Positions 21,301-28,432 of a DNA stretch of 64,000 nt are shown here, piece by piece (within the stretch, counting starts at the first letter, position 1; each line of letters opens with the position of its first letter). The position numbers and the translations under genes were made by a program. The notes under the pieces were generated by a model. That model was given only the letters and a program-made list of their open reading frames with translations. It searched no databases and was not told the DNA's origin. The DNA comes from an uncultured Acetatifactor sp. (GTDB lineage: Bacteria; Bacillota; Clostridia; Lachnospirales; Lachnospiraceae), in NCBI GenBank assembly GCA_947625255.1, contig CANQNT010000016.1, positions 1 to 64,000 of the forward strand, given 5' to 3'.

Positions 21301-24066
21301 ACTTCCCTTTTTTCGAAAATTAGTAAATCGTATCCCTTCGTTTGCTTTCAATTCGAAAGTATAGCTGATTTTTGAATAATAAGCCCCCTCTTCTCCTTCT
21401 ATTGTTCGGACAAATTGTGCTGGCGACCCTGAACCTAATTGTGTTCCATCACTCCCCAACATATAGTACTTAATGTCAAACTGGTCTCCTTCTGGAAAAC
21501 CATTTGATTCAGCTTCCGATTTAGTAAAATAACTAGAGTCTTTCGTAATACTAAACACAAATTTAAACGTTTTCTTTTCCTTGCCCTCATCAGAAAGTCC
21601 CACAACTTCCTTTTTTATGGTAACTTTCAAATCCCCGGCAATAACAGTACCATTTACCATCACTCCGCCGCCGGCATAGAGTGCAGACTTCGTATGGTTG
21701 CCAATAATGCGAACCTCATACTCATCCGTCTCATCATTGGCCGCGGACATCGTCATAATTCCAGCATTATTCAGATTTGCCTTAAAGCCCACCGGCTCAA
21801 GGTCTTTTTCTCCGGTGTAGCCACCGTCCAGGGCAGACATCGTGGCAATCCCGTTACGAATGTTCGTCCAGTCATATTCGCCGGTACGCGCTTCTTCTCC
21901 GCTTAAGTTCGTCCAGTTGTATTCCCGGCCGTCCGGGGTCGTGTCGCTGATATAGAGTTTGGCAGGCGTCTCATGCGTGATAACCGGGAAATCATAAGGC
22001 ACAGCCAAAATGTCCATGGTATTGCCGTCGCCATTGCCATAAATCGTCGCCCCGTGTTCAGGGTACAAATAAACCTGGGCATTAGGGCACAGACCGATAC
22101 CGCTGCCGACCACATTGTTTTCATAACCATCTTCCACATAGTTTTCGGTAACAAGCGCATCATACATATGGCAAACGATGTTCTCGCCGATATAGATACC
22201 GCCGGTATTGTAGTGCTTCGTGGGTTCCAAGTCAGAAGCCGTATAACGTGAAAAATCTGCGTTACAAACGTTGTCCAGGATGTCACAAGACAAAAGCTGT
22301 ACCGTACCCGGACGTTCTGTGTTGTTCCGGCGAACAGAAAACGCACCCGCATTTACATCAGCGGAGTTTCCCTGGAACAAGGACTTGCCCGTAACCGTCA
22401 CCGTGGCATCCGCAATGTACGCCATAAATCCACCGCCGGACTCGCCGGTAGTGTTGCCGACGAAGCTGCTGCCGTCAACCGTAAAGTCACAATTTTCAAA
22501 GGTACCATAAATCGCACCGCCGGAACTCAATGCTTTATTATTCGTAAAGGCGCTTCCTTCTACCGTGAAGTTCGTTCCCTCACGAAAATGACCGCCAAAC
22601 ACGCCGCCATACGTTCCGCTCTCATTCTCCTCAAAGGTACAGTCTTTAATGAGAAAATCGTTGTACTGCTGGATGGTCTGCCAGAACACACCGCCGCCCT
22701 GGTCAGCTTTGTTCTTTTTGAACGTGGAATTTTCCAGCGTGAATTTTACATAAGAAGACTTGTTGTACAACGCGCCGCCCCATACGGAATGGTTTCCTGT
22801 AAACGTCACGTTTTCTATCTGTCCCGTAAGACCGTTGTTGTTCACAACATATACGCAGGAACCTCTTTGCGAAACATTGTTTTCAAACTTCACGCCGTCA
22901 TGGATAAGGATGACGGAAGTCTCAGAGTTAACCGGTTCATAATATCTATCTACATAAATACCGCCCGATTCTTTGGATTCATTGTCAGAGAAAACAACGT
23001 TCCCGCTGATATCGATCCTGCTGCACAAGGCATTAGAACAAACCACAGAGCCATTACCGGTAGCTTGATTCCCGGTAAATGTTCCGGCAGTCATTGTAAA
23101 ATCGGCCGTTCCCGCATCAATACCGAAATAGACCGCGCCGCCGTCTCCCTGCTCGGCACTGTTGTCAGAAAATTTTGTCCCTTGAATCGTCACGCGATTG
23201 CTGCTGCCGCCGTCCAGGCAAAGCGCGCCGCCGGTGGCAGGAATGCCCGCTGCCGACACAGCCTTGTTTTCCAAGAACGTACCGCCGTTCAGCTTTATAT
23301 CGCCAGATTCCCAGGCATAAACCGCGCCGCCGCTCAGTGCGGTATTCCCGCTGATCTCGCCGGCGGTCATCGTGAAATGGGATCCATTTACCATCAGGAC
23401 AGCGCCGCCCAGACCTTGCTTGCTCCCAAAGTCTTTGCTGAACACGTATCTTGTAGTATCATTGGTCCAAATTCCGTTTGCCGGATAATCCTTTGTACCG
23501 GCCTGACCATCGGCTATATTATTCTGAATCACGCCGCCGTTCACGTTGATAGCCGCGCCGTCCAGATACACCGCGCCGTAAGCGGTATTGTTTTTCAACA
23601 CCGCGCCCGCACCCAGCGTAAGGGTCGCGCCGCCGTCCGCCAGGACGGTCCGGCCCTGGGTATTATTCGTCGCGTCGACCACCACATTTTCCAGCGTCAG
23701 CGCGCTGCCGCCGGACAGCACCAGCATATTTGCACCAGCGCCGGATTTCGACATGGTGCAAGCAGTTCCCCCATAGGATGTAATCGTCACTGCCTGTCCA
23801 TTTGTAAAAGCGACCTGATTTACGGTTACATGATCCGTCAGACAGATCATTCCGCCATCCGTCAGGTTTGCCGCCGCTTCCTCCACGGTCGCGTAAGATT
23901 CCGCGTTCTTCTCTCCCTCAGGAAGACTGGGAACATATACCGTTTTCTCGGAGCCGGTCGTCTGTGCCGCCTGTCCGGCGAAAGAAGCGCCGGGTAAGAA
24001 GAATGTTCCGAGCGCCACGACCAGCACCAGGAACGCCAGAAAACCTGTTTTCTTTAAATGATTCAT
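12376..24066 (-). CDS. Giant cell-wall-anchored surface protein (~3,896 aa)
   Basis: Signal peptide MNHLKKTGFLAFLVLVVALGTFFLPGASFA; beta-helix/Pmp-like repeats (GGAVY..N..F..N); at least 11 DUF11-like repeats (VGVGDxITYKVHW...DPLDKGVDFVSASF); FctA/pilin-like and CnaB-like domains; (EPT)n stalk; C-terminal APETGD + TM + KRR tail. Confidence 0.92.
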   Translation of the reverse strand: MNHLKKTGFLAFLVLVVALGTFFLPGASFAGQAAQTTGSEKTVYVPSLPEGEKNAESYATVEEAAANLTDGGMICLTDHVTVNQVAFTNGQAVTITSYGGTACTMSKSGAGANMLVLSGGSALTLENVVVDATNNTQGRTVLADGGATLTLGAGAVLKNNTAYGAVYLDGAAINVNGGVIQNNIADGQAGTKDYPANGIWTNDTTRYVFSKDFGSKQGLGGAVLMVNGSHFTMTAGEISGNTALSGGAVYAWESGDIKLNGGTFLENKAVSAAGIPATGGALCLDGGSSNRVTIQGTKFSDNSAEQGDGGAVYFGIDAGTADFTMTAGTFTGNQATGNGSVVCSNALCSRIDISGNVVFSDNESKESGGIYVDRYYEPVNSETSVILIHDGVKFENNVSQRGSCVYVVNNNGLTGQIENVTFTGNHSVWGGALYNKSSYVKFTLENSTFKKNKADQGGGVFWQTIQQYNDFLIKDCTFEENESGTYGGVFGGHFREGTNFTVEGSAFTNNKALSSGGAIYGTFENCDFTVDGSSFVGNTTGESGGGFMAYIADATVTVTGKSLFQGNSADVNAGAFSVRRNNTERPGTVQLLSCDILDNVCNADFSRYTASDLEPTKHYNTGGIYIGENIVCHMYDALVTENYVEDGYENNVVGSGIGLCPNAQVYLYPEHGATIYGNGDGNTMDILAVPYDFPVITHETPAKLYISDTTPDGREYNWTNLSGEEARTGEYDWTNIRNGIATMSALDGGYTGEKDLEPVGFKANLNNAGIMTMSAANDETDEYEVRIIGNHTKSALYAGGGVMVNGTVIAGDLKVTIKKEVVGLSDEGKEKKTFKFVFSITKDSSYFTKSEAESNGFPEGDQFDIKYYMLGSDGTQLGSGSPAQFVRTIEGEEGAYYSKISYTFELKANEGIRFTNFRKKGSDVNENIFENECDYKFDLTETDKGGATTSETTYTVLDENGYELNGGSFNVGSSPDNIGEIQFTCTNTFETVELDLSKEVTGENGDKVKLWDFDIELHDEKDAPLSGTYPVVLWDDGSEKKSDDTDDTGDKYGFVLKNGVGEITFNHGKATVKLKHNQTLQIKDLPVGVKYYITETLENDYFTSAAVGTVVSKNELSDPQKYKVSGDITKDEETETVKYTNKKLDIHKKELTPGDGELVTIGSEISYEISWSNYTAEPAHVIVMDTLDPGVDYVPGTAKAYQISGGGGELTSGITATYYKDKEDDTSKSPLDSLFSSMGITEIPAHTVVWDLGMQNPNATGFVGLKVKVNLNAKIDYDYNDTADGFGPAGTTPDYEVLNKARVKVGNDSFRLTEQVENPVTEKTETNITRTDGNPSPVGDSDLVPKEGSDNTLTGPKVYVGDVITYKVRWKNGLKAAAVVQVTDELDPGVEFVSASYEGIELTDPTGGTDTKSGTAAIQGADGTSVPNVPVSVSCTTDAKGISTVTWTIGTNDVGVPAGADGDVTLLVRVTAKALSDDKIVDNQATVQVGEKSAQTNIIENPTPTGSLAVEKKVTGNATLAGEFGFIIEFEEKERINQDVVVIDKKNGDAAGLQIVDGRLEFKLRDGDKLTVKGLPVGVSYTVKEITKQGYIVSTDPAGSPSSDPTKKEYYYGVTGNVKEEREEYTLTFTNEEVPGNEKTETTPGDGEMVGVGEEITYKIHWVNNWNETATVVVTDKLDKGLTYKSSYPAGIYNADTHTVTWTFDNQAPKDCGDVTLTVEVNEKAVKSWQYNDKDYEHPTVNDDAKDYEVVNMASVTVGDHDPSYTAKVENPIPEKEETTPGAGEIVNVGDEITYKVHWTNGHDEPADVTITDTLDKGVDFVSADHGGSYDADTRTVTWTLASQPAHASGEVTLKVKVNDTARTQGNVKNQASVKVGNDAEVKTEFIPNPTGPHKTETEVNDNDVSGDLEPVKDGHKGPAVKIGDEITYRIDWVNNAFYDGKLVPGNVTITDPLDKGVDFVSASFGEGANKVTLDASNVSNGKGSITSTNGEVTISYDEHTVTWTLNNRPPESAGNVELKVKVNGNAYKKWQYSTGIETDEKDDETDLQVENRAKVEVVDVDHSANVRTDYTETIHNPLLKGDLIVQKTVIPLEGGTVDSKAEFDFTITLWDVNKDPLVGTYAYTIFRENDPAQTPSTVTSGFTKGTISNGTLSVKLKNGDYVQLTGLPLDTQYTVKEETTDGYLPKVVVDSVSKGETDTVTGEISIEDAVVEVQYTNQTLPKTQKAEETPGEDQQVKPGDEIVYKVRWVNDKTETAKVVVTDYLDKGVDFVSASFGEGTDAVTLEANGTDDVQVTENGITIQYKVLKEENQEDRATVIWNLGNQDPGASGVVTLTVKVNDKAVKTWSYRENPEPGQDPDAPDVSDTTEDHKVQNRAKVEVGNDSKYTNIVENPIPEKTETTPGDGKLVGVGDPITYRVHWENTRDDQAAVTIVDPLDKGVDFVSASFGNLTLEAEKLAGDTIHQPGERTASITGDSGKDSVAGEVTITYNEKTHEIKWSFDGAANSGDDVGLTVRVNDNAVKAWDYDNETDTLKPGGSYKPDREDDYKVLNRALVTVAGNSAYTDVVENPIPEKKEIDPGQDVLVGIGDRITYEIYWKNEEDEAAEVKVYDYLDGGVTFVSASDGGVCTTNTETGVDCVTWNLGKKNPGAAGKVVLIVSVNENAYKNYGYGDGDEPVLGEGTDHAVKNRARVEVNNVSKYTNTVENHVPEKTESEPGEGVLVGVGDQITYKVHWENPHDEKALVVITDPLDKGVDFVSASFDGVTLAAAADGGSTRIDSVGIGSDTGDAFVEADGNGQIKISIVYDKESHTVTWTFTARALANTEPDFAGDVELTVRVNENAVQTWTYENGPGNGKDHEVVNRAQVSVANHSVYTNEVENPVPEKTETDPGAGQIVEAGQEITYEIHWTNGHDEKAAVTIIDPLDAGVDFVSVGEGENGAYDKDNHKVVWSLGEQPGQAKGTVHLTVRVNEKAEAKGGVENQAGVVVGNDVEVLTEVIPNPTGPSKTETKVNGNDVSGDLESVEDGHKGPAVKIGDEITYRIDWVNSAADPVSGRLTRGKVYVYDPLDKGVDFVSASFDGVTLKAKDTDDAAGENFTIHYDASSRTVVWTLDERPAGATGFVELTVEVNDKAYQKWMYGTGEIPEVDDAAEDGEVVNRAREKVVDVDNEFTVYADEYTEVLHNPLKTPVRVDLALTKTLVDSLGGGYTLQPGQFSFLLTPYTDNPTADPVTGTVRVSHGASRDGKTAEAKVLDDAAYSQVGTYRYEVKEEIPEPADRVAGMKYDGTVYVVTVTVSESKSETLDAELSAEVSLTRKGDGRPVDGMEFVNEFTTDANVILNAHKTLVGGNLASGEFEFELVGVSADVSGGDVSDSDVSGNEVSDNETSGGNVSGGSAVGVRAARAGRGAASGALLGGLLGLDKDVTPYLANALATPPMPDDASARVTTNDADGDVSFGSITYTRPGTYTYEIRERKGERQDVVYDETVYTAVVTVTRDRDGILQASVLYKQGDRVVGQAEFVNEVRKGSLTVTKMVTGDAGDRNKKFHFRVELGNKELNGLYGDMSFEGGVSEFTLKHGESRTATGLPEGTTYKVTETEANRDGYDTTESGTAGTISASAGSAATFVNHKDGEKPTPETGSLTVLKMVAGNAGETDREFHFRVELGDKELNGSYGDMSFEGGVSEFTLKHGESRTATGLPANVTYKVTEAEANQSGYKTTATGAEGMITDGGNNKATFVNEKTEEPSEPTEPTEPTEPTEPTEPTEPTEPTEPTEPTEPTEPTKPTESTEPSEPTEPTESTKPSEPTEPSEPTEPTEPTKPSEPSEPTEPTEPTKPGEPGNPTTPETPPVTPAPETGDGSELELWILMMTTALFGVGASAVVLEKRRSAENKGGRDE
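12550..12840 (-). repeat. 9-bp-unit low-complexity repeat encoding (E/K/S)P(T/S) stalk
   Basis: Reiterated ggctcagtgggttccgtcggttcg-like units, translating to EPTEPTEPT...KPTEST. Confidence 0.9.
13010..13490 (-). repeat. Two tandem copies of a ~100-aa CnaB/DUF7601-like domain
   Basis: KELNGxYGDMSFEGGVSEFTLKHGESRTATGLP repeated about 306 bp apart at DNA level (from about 13019 and 13325). Confidence 0.8.
14930..15075 (-). repeat. Long intragenic repeat copy A (partner 18268-18413)
   Basis: Near-identical DNA encoding KTETxVNxNDVSGDLExVxDGHKGPAVKIGDEITYRIDWVN. Confidence 0.8.
18268..18413 (-). repeat. Long intragenic repeat copy B (partner 14930-15075)
   Basis: See copy A. Confidence 0.8.
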
Positions 24067-24227
24067 ATTTTCCTCCTTAAAGCTTTAAATACGGAACCTT
24101 AACACGTCCCGACAAACATTTCATTGGATGATCAAAATTCTTCTCTTTTTAGGCGCTTCGAATCCCTTTCATTTTTCCCTCCACAAAATCAAATCCAAAA
24201 CATACTCCTACAACTTACTGTTTTTTT

Positions 24228-24250
24228 TCGCAGAGTTGGCTACTCTACGA
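24228..24250. promoter_or_regulatory. Near-palindromic element, copy 1, upstream of giant surface protein
   Basis: TCGCAGAGTTGGCTACTCTACGA: 8-bp arms with one mismatch and 7-nt spacer; 16 bp are an exact inverted repeat of 24615-24630. Confidence 0.6.
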
Positions 24251-24614
24251 TAAATTCTTGTAAAACAGCATAAAATGCTTTATTCCCGGCATTTTTAAAA
24301 TGGTCTGACTAGAGAAACTGACTGCGAAAAGGAGCCGGAATTTTCCTTAAAAAAACTTTGAAACTGGCTTAAACAGGGGGATAAATGGACAAGGCGTTTG
24401 ACGGCGTAATTGACACCTATTAGATTTTTTTTCCTAAAAAAGAGTAAAAAAACGGAGACAAAAGAACCGTCCGCGAAAATAGGGACGGGTAAATAGAGGG
24501 CTGATATTTATTGTATTTCACGTTTTTTCAAAAAATAGAGAAAAATTTTACTATCCTACTTGAATTTATATCTTTTTTGCGATAAAATAATGCAACATAA
24601 TGATGGGAAATTTT

Positions 24615-24637
24615 TCGTAGAGTAGCCAACCCTACGA
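24615..24637. promoter_or_regulatory. Near-palindromic element, copy 2 (inverted relative to copy 1)
   Basis: TCGTAGAGTAGCCAACCCTACGA; TCGTAGAGTAGCCAAC is the exact reverse complement of 24235-24250. Confidence 0.6.
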
Positions 24638-24906
24638 TTTTTTTGTCGAAAAATTGCGGAAAAACATCTTCAACGGCAACTATAATTTCAAATCAAAGAA
24701 ACCCATACAATAATAAGCTGTGCGAAAGTCCGCAGTTGTCACTTGAAGTCAGGACATATGATCAAACCTACCCAACGGCCAGGAAATAGTCCTTGATTTA
24801 CGCAATTCCCTGCTATATAATGAATTCAAGCCACATAGACGGACTCTACGAAGCGGTTTTTCCGCTCTTCCCTTATGCGTCCCTTAAGTTATGAGGAACA
24901 TGGAAG

Positions 24907-25942
24907 ATGCGAAAGAATTCAAAGAAAACCGACTCCTGCAAAAGAGAAAAACCTGCGGATAAAAACGATAAGGGAAGACATACTTCAGATAAGAATATCA
25001 TAACAAAAGGTACTGCGGATGGCGGTGCGGGGACTCAGGGTGCCGGCGTTAAGGATGAAAGTTCTGGCGTTAAGGACGCAGCGGGGACCTGGAGTACCGT
25101 CGCCCAGGATGAAAACTCCATTACTAAGGACGCGGCCAGAGCCCGGGACGGCTACTCCCCCGAGGTACACGCCCGGGACGCCAAGCCGCACCATTTTCCG
25201 CAACAAGAAGCTCACCTGACAGTTCCTGCGGGACTACACCGGCCTCGCCATCTTTTCCGACCTGCAGCCGGAGGACATCGAGGACGTGACGGAACGCTAC
25301 AAGGCTTTCCTGGGCGTCCAGTTCGAGGCGGACACCGTCAAGAAAGTGCGGATCCGGGGCAGGGAGGGTGAACGGGAGGTTTTCGTGCTCCCACTGGTGG
25401 AACACAAGACGGACGTGGACTACGACGTGGCCATGCAGCTGCTCCGCTACATGGCGGTGATCTGGTACGACTGCAAGAGGCAGCAGGAGGGCCTGAAAGA
25501 GGGCTCCAGCAGCTTGAAAGGTTTCTACTACCCTCCCATCATTCCCATCGTGTACTACGAGGGACGGGAGAACGAGATGTCCCTGGTGATGATGATCAAC
25601 CGGATTCAGAGCCCGGAGGACTTTTCGGAACTGCTGGACACCTCCAGGGAATACGTGGACGAGATCTACAACGGCTCGCCCGCGGACATCCGTGCGATCT
25701 ACCAGGACATCCTGTGGTCCCTGTTACGGAAGATGAACGTGCCGGTGGAAGAATCGGACCGAAAGCTGGAGGAAGCAGACGGGCGACTAAACACAATTTT
25801 CCGTCAGCTCATTTCCATATGCCAAAGCAAGAATCTGTCCCAGGACGGGACCCTTGCGTGTTTGCAGGAACAGTACGGCCTGAATGAAGCGGAGGCCATT
25901 TCCGCGATTGAACAGTTTTGGCAGCGCAAGCAGCACAAATAA
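24907..25942 (+). pseudogene. Degenerate Rpn/PD-(D/E)XK-type nuclease ('transposase-like') gene
   Basis: Frame of 25286-25942 extends upstream as TPSRTIFRNKKLT*QFLRDYTGLAIFSDLQPEDIEDVTERYKAF...LPLVEHKTDVDYDVAMQLLRYM; in-frame TGA near 25217, and the N-terminal segment lies in another frame. Confidence 0.7.
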
Positions 25943-26056
25943 GCATCACAAAAAACCAATACAAAGAACCAACACAAAGAACTATAATTGTATCAATGCA
26001 TAACGGGAAACAGGAAGCCATCAATGTGGCATACTACACGCCGTGAGGCGGATGAG

Positions 26057-26092
26057 AAAGAGGCTGTCTATTCTTGACGGCTTCTTTTTTGA
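26057..26092 (+). terminator. Intrinsic terminator after Rpn-type gene
   Basis: GAGGCTGTC tattctt GACGGCTTC (G-U pairs allowed) followed by a T-run. Confidence 0.6.
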
Positions 26093-26133
26093 GCAGCTCA
26101 AATAACGCGCATAAACATCAAATACAAAAGCTT

Positions 26134-26658
26134 TCAGTAGTTCCTGCTCACAAAATCAACCTCGGGAACCCCTTCATCGGCGTTGAGCTTCAAGGCCAGG
26201 AAAAAGAAATAGCCGGAGAGGAGATTGGAAAGATCCAAAAGAAGCGGGTCCGCGGCATGACCCTGATGAACATGGCGATAGATCAGGCGTACAAGCTCCT
26301 TGCTTCTGACGCGGAGAATATGAGCAAGACAGGCGGTTTCACATCCCTGTGTCATCACGAAACGATATTTCCGGTCCCCCGCTTCACAGCGGATTCGCTC
26401 GAGAGCGGCGAGGAGCCGGTCCTTTTCCGCCGCCGTCACTTTCAGGCCCGTTCTCAGGGCAGGATTCATATGATAAACAAGCTCGCAGATCCAGAGAAGT
26501 TCCTCCCGCAGATCCCCGTCCGTTACTTTGGAACGCAGAAGCCCGACGACGCTTGCCATGCCGTCAGTCATCAGTTCAAAATCACACCGCAGGTCGTCCG
26601 GCCCGTCGCTTAAAAACGGATACGCCTCATAGGGGCTTCTATAAATTTTATCTGTCAT
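26134..26658 (-). CDS. Cobalamin adenosyltransferase-like protein
   Basis: Resembles PduO-type ATR pattern (CDFELMTDGMASVVGLLRS..., RFVMTQGCETACLAHILRVRSKELVRLIYR, LLLDLSNLLSGYFFFLALKLN); last gene of the riboswitch-led ABC operon. Confidence 0.55.
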   Translation of the reverse strand: MTDKIYRSPYEAYPFLSDGPDDLRCDFELMTDGMASVVGLLRSKVTDGDLREELLWICELVYHMNPALRTGLKVTAAEKDRLLAALERIRCEAGDRKYRFVMTQGCETACLAHILRVRSKELVRLIYRHVHQGHAADPLLLDLSNLLSGYFFFLALKLNADEGVPEVDFVSRNY

Positions 26659-26664
26659 ATTCCA

Positions 26665-27432
26665 TTATCCTCCCAGGCTTTCCCAGCGTTTTCGGCTTCT
26701 CCGCATATAGGCCGGCACATCCATGCCGAAAACGCCGTTTAAGATCGCCGGATCGAGTTCCTCCTTTTTTCCAAAAAAAACAGAGTGTCCCTGATTCAGC
26801 AAAAGCACCATGTCCGCAAAATCCATCGCCAGGTCCAGGTCATGAAACACGCCGACGGCGGCACGGCGCGGCTCCGCCGTCCAATCCTTGAGTTCCGACA
26901 CCAGCTCCGCCTGGTACCTAAGATCCAAATGGTTCGTGGGCTCGTCCAACAGGATGACCTTGGGCGTTTGCGCAAAGGTCCGGGCCAGAAGCACCCTCTG
27001 AAGCTGGCCTCCGGAAAGCTCCGTGATCGGCCGCTCACGTTCCTCCCACAGCCCAAGACGCTTAAGGCAGGCCTCCGCGATCCTGCGGTCGTTTTGCGAC
27101 GGAGCGGAAAAAAATCCCGGCTTCCGATGCGCATATCGTCCCATCAATACCGTTTCCAACACGCTGTAGGCAAAGGACGCGGTTCCCATCTGGGGAAGTT
27201 CGGCGAGATTTCTCCCCCTTTCCCGGGCGGACATGGAGGAAAGCGGCACCCCGTCCAGGGTAACCGTCCCCGCAGACGGCAAAAATCCCATGATTCCACG
27301 CAGAAGCGTGGTTTTTCCGCAGCCGTTGGGTCCCAATATTGCCAGGCGGCCTCCCTCCGGTACCGCGAAAGTTATTTGATTCACCACATTCTCCCTGCCA
27401 TAACCGCAGGAAAGATTTTCCACGCTCAGCAT
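26665..27432 (-). CDS. Corrinoid/Fe-siderophore-type ABC transporter ATP-binding protein
   Basis: Walker A GPNGCGKTTLLRG, LSGGQLQRVLLARTFAQTPKVILLDEPTNHLD. Confidence 0.93.
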   Translation of the reverse strand: MLSVENLSCGYGRENVVNQITFAVPEGGRLAILGPNGCGKTTLLRGIMGFLPSAGTVTLDGVPLSSMSARERGRNLAELPQMGTASFAYSVLETVLMGRYAHRKPGFFSAPSQNDRRIAEACLKRLGLWEERERPITELSGGQLQRVLLARTFAQTPKVILLDEPTNHLDLRYQAELVSELKDWTAEPRRAAVGVFHDLDLAMDFADMVLLLNQGHSVFFGKKEELDPAILNGVFGMDVPAYMRRSRKRWESLGG

Positions 27433-27436
27433 CCTG

Positions 27437-28432
27437 TCACCTCCCGCGTTTTGAAAAGAAGATCCACAAAAAGAACGGAGCGCCGATGATCGCCGTGATC
27501 GCGCCGATGGGGATTTCCCGGGGGACGATCAGCGTTCTGGCCGCCAAATCGCACAGGACCATGAAGCTCCCGCCCAAAATCGCCCCGGCGGGCAAAATGT
27601 GCCGATGGGAAGCGCCAAAAAGGCGGCGGGCCACATGAGGGGCGATCAAATCCACGAAACCGATAATTCCCGAGAACGCCACCGCAGCCCCGGTGAGAAC
27701 GGCCACCAAACCGATGAGGATGCGCCTGCTCCTTTTCGGGTCCGCCCCCATGGCCTGTGCCTGTTCCTCTCCAAAGGTGAGCAGGTCCAGCTCCCTCGAC
27801 AAAAACAGAAACAACGCAAAGCAAACCAGGAAGACCGGCGCCAGCACCGCGGGAGCGCGCCATCCCCTGGAGGCAAAGCTTCCCATCTGCCAGAGGCCGA
27901 TACGTTGGGCGTACTCCGGCGACATGGCGGCCATCAGGTCCATGACGGCGGAGAAAAAAAGGGACATCACCATGCCGGTGAGTACCACGGTTACATTAGA
28001 CATACGCCGGTCCAGGGCCCGTGACACGGCCAGAACGAGTATCACGGTGAACACTCCTCCCGCGAAACCGGAAACCGGCAGAAGCACCGCTCCAAAAGCT
28101 CCGGCGGATGCCCCGGTAACCAGCACCGCCGTGGCGCCCAGCCCGGCCCCGGCGGAAACTCCCAGGCCAAAAGGCGAGGCCAACGGGTTTTCCAGCACGG
28201 ACTGCATCACGGTGCCGCCCACGGAAAGCGCCGCCCCGGTCAAAAACGCAAGAAATACCCGAGGGAGGCGCAGATTCAGGACCAGCATACGCGTATTCTC
28301 CTCCCCCGCCCCCAGGAGGGCGGAGAGGATTTTGGGCGGCGATATGTAGACACTTCCCGCGCCGACTCCAAGAAGCACGGCGACAAGGGCAAACACGGCC
28401 AGCAGAAAAAATTTACCTTTTCCCTTACTCAT
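27437..28432 (-). CDS. FecCD/BtuC-family ABC permease
   Basis: LRLPRVFLAFLTGAALSVGGTVMQSVLENPLASPFGLGVSAGAGLGA; GFVDLIAPHVARRLFG; DLAARTLIVPREIPIGAITAIIGAPFFLWI. Confidence 0.93.
   Translation of the reverse strand: MSKGKGKFFLLAVFALVAVLLGVGAGSVYISPPKILSALLGAGEENTRMLVLNLRLPRVFLAFLTGAALSVGGTVMQSVLENPLASPFGLGVSAGAGLGATAVLVTGASAGAFGAVLLPVSGFAGGVFTVILVLAVSRALDRRMSNVTVVLTGMVMSLFFSAVMDLMAAMSPEYAQRIGLWQMGSFASRGWRAPAVLAPVFLVCFALFLFLSRELDLLTFGEEQAQAMGADPKRSRRILIGLVAVLTGAAVAFSGIIGFVDLIAPHVARRLFGASHRHILPAGAILGGSFMVLCDLAARTLIVPREIPIGAITAIIGAPFFLWIFFSKRGR

Noticed and set aside
22588-23997. 469-aa plus-strand ORF opposite the beta-helix region
   Set aside because: Antisense shadow ORF with no recognisable domain.
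24400-24435. TTGACA at about 24411 as a promoter inside the bracketed intergenic region
   Set aside because: No convincing -10 at 16-18 bp; not reported as a feature, although relevant to the inversion hypothesis.
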